Positions 61,104 to 64,000 of a DNA stretch of 64,000 nt are shown here, piece by piece. The stretch's first letter is position 1, and the number at the start of each line of letters is the position of its first letter. The notes beneath the pieces are model-generated. The model saw only the letters and a program-made list of their open reading frames with translations, was not told the DNA's origin and ran no database searches. Origin of the DNA: Sphingomonas kyeonggiensis (GTDB lineage: Bacteria > Pseudomonadota > Alphaproteobacteria > Sphingomonadales > Sphingomonadaceae); the NCBI RefSeq assembly GCF_014196745.1, contig NZ_JACIEH010000002.1, positions 496,383-560,382 on the forward strand, given 5' to 3'. The position numbers were made by a program, and so were the translations under genes.

Positions 61104-61526
61104 TCAGCCGCGCTGCCAGACCTGCGACTTGCAGATCCAGCCGCCAAGGATGCACCCGCTGATCTTCAGGCTGTTCGGCCCCTGCTGCTCGATCTTCGAG
61201 TAGAAGGTCTGGCCCATGTCGGGAACATAGACATGGCCCTGCCACTTGCCGTTGCCGGTGGGATGATAGTCCTGGAGCAGCTCGGTGCCGATCAGCTTGT
61301 CGACGCCGCTGTCCTTCGCATCCTTCTGTGCCTCGGCATTGGCCCAGACCACCCAGCCGCACAGCTTGTCGCCGCAGGCGCCGGTCTGCACCTTGACGGT
61401 ACCGCGCGGGTTGACCCAGGTGCCGACCACGCCGGTGGCGGCGGCCGGAGCCTGGGCGGAGGCCTGAACGGTGCCCAGCACCGTGGCGGCGAGGCCGATG
61501 CCGGCCAGGATCTTGCCGAAGCGCAT
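61104..61526 (-). CDS. DUF2147 secreted protein
   Basis: A 140-residue protein with a signal peptide (LAATVLGTVQASAQA). The mature domain GTWVNPRGTVKVQTGACGDKLCGWVVWAN and ISGCILGGWICKSQVWQR is the DUF2147 fold, with four cysteines that probably form two disulfides. Its function is unknown. The ATG at 61526 follows AGAGGGAATTCGAC. It lies between the acvB-like and mprF genes on the same strand, 75 bp after the first and 5 bp before the second, so it is part of that operon. Confidence 0.9.
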   Translation of the reverse strand: MRFGKILAGIGLAATVLGTVQASAQAPAAATGVVGTWVNPRGTVKVQTGACGDKLCGWVVWANAEAQKDAKDSGVDKLIGTELLQDYHPTGNGKWQGHVYVPDMGQTFYSKIEQQGPNSLKISGCILGGWICKSQVWQRG

Positions 61527-61601
61527 GTCGAATTCCCTCTGTTGGTCCGTTGTCGCGGCCAGCTCTAGGTAAGCGAGACTGTCCGCCGCGTGATCCCAAA
61601 C

Positions 61602-62333
61602 CTAAATATTGGTAATGTTGGCGATGCCCGCATGGAGCGTCTTGAACAGCGTGTCCGGATCGTGGTGGAGCATGTGCCCGCCCGGCAGCGCCACGCGCCG
61701 GACATTGGACTGGGTCAGCATCGGGCAGAGGCTGTCCTTCTCCTCAGCGCCCTGCACGCACAGCGTTGGCACCCAGGTGAGCTGGCGGCCGGTGGGCAGC
61801 GCCATCGCATCGGGCTTGGCCCAGTTGAAGAGCTCGGACGGGCTGGCGCGGTAGAAGACCGTGTCGGTCGGTACCACCAGCGCGACCATCTTCACTTTGG
61901 CGCGCAGATCGGCGGGCAGGCCGGTCAGTCCGACATGCATCATGTCCGCGCCGAAGGACTGGCCGATCAGCACCAGCCGATCGGCATGGCCGAAGGCGAG
62001 CGCGCGCCGCGCGGCGTCTGCGATCAGCGCCTGGACCTCGGCGGGGGTGCGTTCCTTCCGGAAATAGGCGAGCGAGCTGACGCCTACCACCGGCACGCCC
62101 TCTGCTGCGAAGCGCTTGGCGATTTCCGGCCCCATGCCGATCTTGAAGCCCATGTCGCCCGAGATCAGTACCACCGCCAGGCCCTTGGCCGCGGGCGGAG
62201 TCGGGCGGATGGGGGCGATGTCGAAATAGACCGGCCCGCCCAGATAGCCGATATAGCCGAGCCAGCCGGTGAAAGCGGCGAGCAGCAGTGCCAGCGCGGC
62301 GAGCATGACCTTCAATTTGCGATGGCGGCGCAT
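61602..62333 (-). CDS. AcvB/VirJ-like periplasmic serine hydrolase
   Basis: A 243-residue protein with an N-terminal membrane anchor (about 9-29, VMLAALALLLAAFTGWLGYI) and a periplasmic alpha/beta-hydrolase domain. AVVLISGDMGF, VPVVGVSSLAYFRKERTP, the nucleophile in IGQSFGADMM and the His in PGGHMLHHD match the AcvB/VirJ family. Agrobacterium AcvB removes lysine from lysyl-phosphatidylglycerol in the periplasm. With mprF downstream this points to the same make-and-break pair. The ATG at 62333 gives the normal anchor. It is the first gene of the operon. Confidence 0.87.
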   Translation of the reverse strand: MRRHRKLKVMLAALALLLAAFTGWLGYIGYLGGPVYFDIAPIRPTPPAAKGLAVVLISGDMGFKIGMGPEIAKRFAAEGVPVVGVSSLAYFRKERTPAEVQALIADAARRALAFGHADRLVLIGQSFGADMMHVGLTGLPADLRAKVKMVALVVPTDTVFYRASPSELFNWAKPDAMALPTGRQLTWVPTLCVQGAEEKDSLCPMLTQSNVRRVALPGGHMLHHDPDTLFKTLHAGIANITNI

Positions 62334-62451
62334 GCGCGAACTCCTTGAAACTCCACGCCGTGTAGCTCGTCGCAGCTCGCGCTCCGGTGACCGGATCATG
62401 ACCAAAGCTTAACGTGACTTGGCCCCGCGCCACGGGCATCCCCATGCTGCA

Positions 62452-62919
62452 ATGACCAGCACCGACATTCCGGAAAACACCACGACCAGGGGCCGCGTGA
62501 ACCGCGGGACCGACGGGTTCGTGCTGATTCTGGTTCTTTCCTTCGCGCTCAGCGCCATGGTGATCCTGGGCTGGGCCTGGCGATCGGGCATCAACCACAT
62601 CCTCGCCGCGCAGACCGGCGCCAGCCTGTTCCCCGGCTTCACTGCCGAAACGCCGGGTGCCGCCGCGCACGGCCTGATCGTCACCAGCCTGCGCTCCGGC
62701 AGCGAGGCTGCGCAGGACGGGATGGAGGTGGGCGATGCGATCGTCGCGATCGACGGCCGCAGCGTCGACACGCTTGACCAGGCCCGCCGCTACCTGCGCG
62801 ACGATCATCATCCAGACGTATATCTCGACTTGGTGCACCAAAAGCAGCTACGCCACTTGAAGCTCTTGCGAACCGCGGGTGGAGAGAATGGGGCACAAGC
62901 TGCTGTTGGTGGAGGATGA
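62452..62919 (+). CDS. Membrane-anchored PDZ-domain protein
   Basis: A 155-residue protein with one membrane helix (about 22-43, GFVLILVLSFALSAMVILGWAW) and a periplasmic PDZ domain (about 65-140: PGAAAHGLIVTSLRSGSEAAQDGMEVGDAIVAIDGRSV). No protease domain is present, so it may bind peptide ends or act as a sensor helper. The ATG at 62452 follows a CCCCATGCTGCA region with a weak ribosome site. Its last 32 bp overlap the response-regulator gene in another frame, so the two are tightly coupled. It is divergent from the acvB-like gene. Confidence 0.8.
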   Translation: MTSTDIPENTTTRGRVNRGTDGFVLILVLSFALSAMVILGWAWRSGINHILAAQTGASLFPGFTAETPGAAAHGLIVTSLRSGSEAAQDGMEVGDAIVAIDGRSVDTLDQARRYLRDDHHPDVYLDLVHQKQLRHLKLLRTAGGENGAQAAVGGG

Positions 62920-63571
62920 CGAGGCCACCGCCGCATATATCGTCAAGGGAATGACCGAAGAGGGGTTCACGGTCGATCGCGCCGACAACGGACGCGACGG
63001 CCTGTTCCTCGCCAGTGACGGCAGCTACGACGCGATCGTGCTCGATCGCATGCTGCCGGGGATGGACGGCATGGCCGTGCTCGGCGCGCTGCGTGCCGCC
63101 AAGATCGAGACCCCGGTCATCATCCTGTCCGCGCTTGCCACGCCCGACGACCGGGTCGGCGGCCTGACCTCGGGCGCCGATGATTATCTGGTCAAGCCCT
63201 TCGCCTTTGCCGAGTTGCTCGCGCGCGTTCGCCTGTTGCTGCGCAAGCGCGGCGCCGCCGAGAGCGCAGTGACCAAGCTGACCTCGGCCGATCTCGAGAT
63301 GGACCTGCTGTCGCGCCGGGTGAAGCGGGGCGCCCGGGTGATCGACCTGCAGCCGCGCGAATTCCGCCTGCTCGAATATTTCCTGCGCCATCCGGACCAG
63401 GTCATCACCCGCACCATGCTGCTCGAGGGCGTGTGGGACTATCATTTCGATCCCGGGACCAATGTGATCGACGTCCATATCAGCCGGCTGCGCAAGAAGC
63501 TGGACGATGGCGGCGAGCCGATCCTCCACACGATCCGCGGTGCCGGCTATCGCCTGGGCCCGGCGGCCTGA
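62888..63571 (+). CDS. OmpR-family response regulator
   Basis: A 227-residue regulator. The receiver domain (1-120) has Asp53 in VLDRMLPGMDG and Lys in LVKPFAFAEL. The winged-helix domain (about 130-225) has LQPREFRLLEYFLRHPDQVITRTMLLEGVWDYHFDPGTNVIDVHISRLRKKL. It is nearest to the CzcR/CusR/QseB-like branch. The ATG at 62888 lies inside the PDZ gene; the kinase gene starts 1 bp after its stop. Target genes are unknown; the acvB-mprF operon next door is a fair guess. Confidence 0.93.
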   Translation: MGHKLLLVEDDEATAAYIVKGMTEEGFTVDRADNGRDGLFLASDGSYDAIVLDRMLPGMDGMAVLGALRAAKIETPVIILSALATPDDRVGGLTSGADDYLVKPFAFAELLARVRLLLRKRGAAESAVTKLTSADLEMDLLSRRVKRGARVIDLQPREFRLLEYFLRHPDQVITRTMLLEGVWDYHFDPGTNVIDVHISRLRKKLDDGGEPILHTIRGAGYRLGPAA

Positions 63572-63572
63572 C

Positions 63573-64000
63573 GTGACTCTCCGCTTGGGGCAGCTCGCGC
63601 GCTCCGTCACCGCGCGCTTCGTGATCGTCGCCTTCCTGGTGCAGCTCACCGTCACCGGCGGCATCCTGCTGTTCGTCCAGCAATCGAGCGAGCGCGCGCT
63701 CGCCGCCGAGCAGAAGACCCTGGTCACCGAGCTGCGCGACGATCTGGTCTCGGCCTGGCACGCCGGCGGCGATGCCGGGTTGCGCCGGATCATCGACGTG
63801 CGGCTGGAGCAGGCGCATGCCAGTCCGCCGGTGATTCTGCTCGCCACCGCGAAGCAGGACCCGATCCGCGGCAATCTGGGCGACTGGCCCACGGTGATCC
63901 CGGCGGAGACCGACTGGCAGGCGATCGAGCTCTACCGCACCGGCAGCGACCGCGCCGAGCTGATGGGCGTTTCGTCGATCACGCTGCCGAACGGCGAGCT
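63573..64000 (+). CDS. Sensor histidine kinase, N-terminal part (cut by window end)
   Basis: The first 142 or so residues are present. The GTG start at 63573 is 1 bp after the regulator stop. A membrane helix follows (ARFVIVAFLVQLTVTGGILLFV, about 14-35), then a periplasmic sensor region with ERALAAEQKTLVTELRDDLVSAWHAGG. The kinase core is outside the window, but position and layout fit the partner of the OmpR-type regulator. Confidence 0.8.
   Translation, partial: MTLRLGQLARSVTARFVIVAFLVQLTVTGGILLFVQQSSERALAAEQKTLVTELRDDLVSAWHAGGDAGLRRIIDVRLEQAHASPPVILLATAKQDPIRGNLGDWPTVIPAETDWQAIELYRTGSDRAELMGVSSITLPNGE

Noticed and set aside
58831..61203. A 790-codon open frame antisense to the mprF-like gene
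   Set aside because: Shadow frame; the minus strand has full MprF motifs and a typical length.
1..64000. CRISPR array, tRNA, rRNA, insertion sequence or prophage
   Set aside because: No regularly spaced direct repeats, no tRNA-like cloverleaf, no rRNA sequence and no transposase or integrase motif were seen.

Overview
The window looks like a chromosomal segment of a GC-rich alphaproteobacterium of the Sphingomonadales (Sphingomonas-like). This rests on gene content: TonB-dependent receptors (TBDRs) placed next to hydrolases, a RegB/RegA pair behind a cyo quinol oxidase, a FixL/FixJ-like cluster, an ECF sigma/FecR/TBDR module and many small secreted proteins. Genes are dense, with frequent 4-bp ATGA/GTGA stop-start overlaps. 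No rRNA, tRNA, CRISPR array, transposase or phage gene was seen. Both ends are truncated: a GH65 phosphorylase on the left and a sensor kinase on the right.

Layout. 1-15.3 kb is an alpha-glucan (maltose/starch) locus: GH65 phosphorylase and two LacI-type regulators on the minus strand, then on the plus strand a TBDR, a flavin-dependent tryptophan-halogenase-like protein, a secreted GH13 amylase, a GH13 alpha-glucosidase, a GH97 (SusB-like) alpha-glucosidase and an MFS sugar permease. Outer-membrane import, periplasmic cleavage, inner-membrane import and phosphorolysis fit together as one pathway. LacI-type palindromes lie before the GH65 gene and the TBDR. 15.3-20.6 kb holds an MFS carrier with a UBP zinc-finger protein, Dps, an alpha/beta hydrolase and small secreted or outer-membrane proteins. 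20.7-25.3 kb holds a bicupin and a four-gene FixLJ-like signalling cluster. 25.3-30.9 kb holds a lipoprotein pectinesterase with its own palindromic operator candidate, an EamA transporter, an HSL-type esterase and secreted proteins of unknown function.

30.9-41.7 kb looks like a catabolic module for an esterified carboxylic acid: SDR, TetR regulator, MFS, secreted carboxylesterase, acyl-CoA ligase, TBDR and a second MFS. Related ATTCAC-type sites lie before three of its transcription units. 41.8-48.6 kb is a contiguous respiratory unit, cyoABCD-surf1-regB-regA, in which a redox sensor pair is coupled to a bo3-type quinol oxidase.

48.7-53.3 kb holds a SulP transporter overlapping a ParB-like gene, a small secreted protein and a GT39-like membrane protein. 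53.3-57.2 kb is an ECF sigma, FecR and STN-TBDR signalling module. 57.4-62.3 kb concerns the envelope: a GT2-GtrA glycosyltransferase and, on the opposite strand, an acvB-like / DUF2147 / mprF(lpiA) operon for aminoacylated phosphatidylglycerol. 62.4-64 kb starts a PDZ protein / OmpR-type regulator / sensor kinase operon. Inverted repeats occur in several intergenic gaps, including two copies of an element with 28-bp arms.
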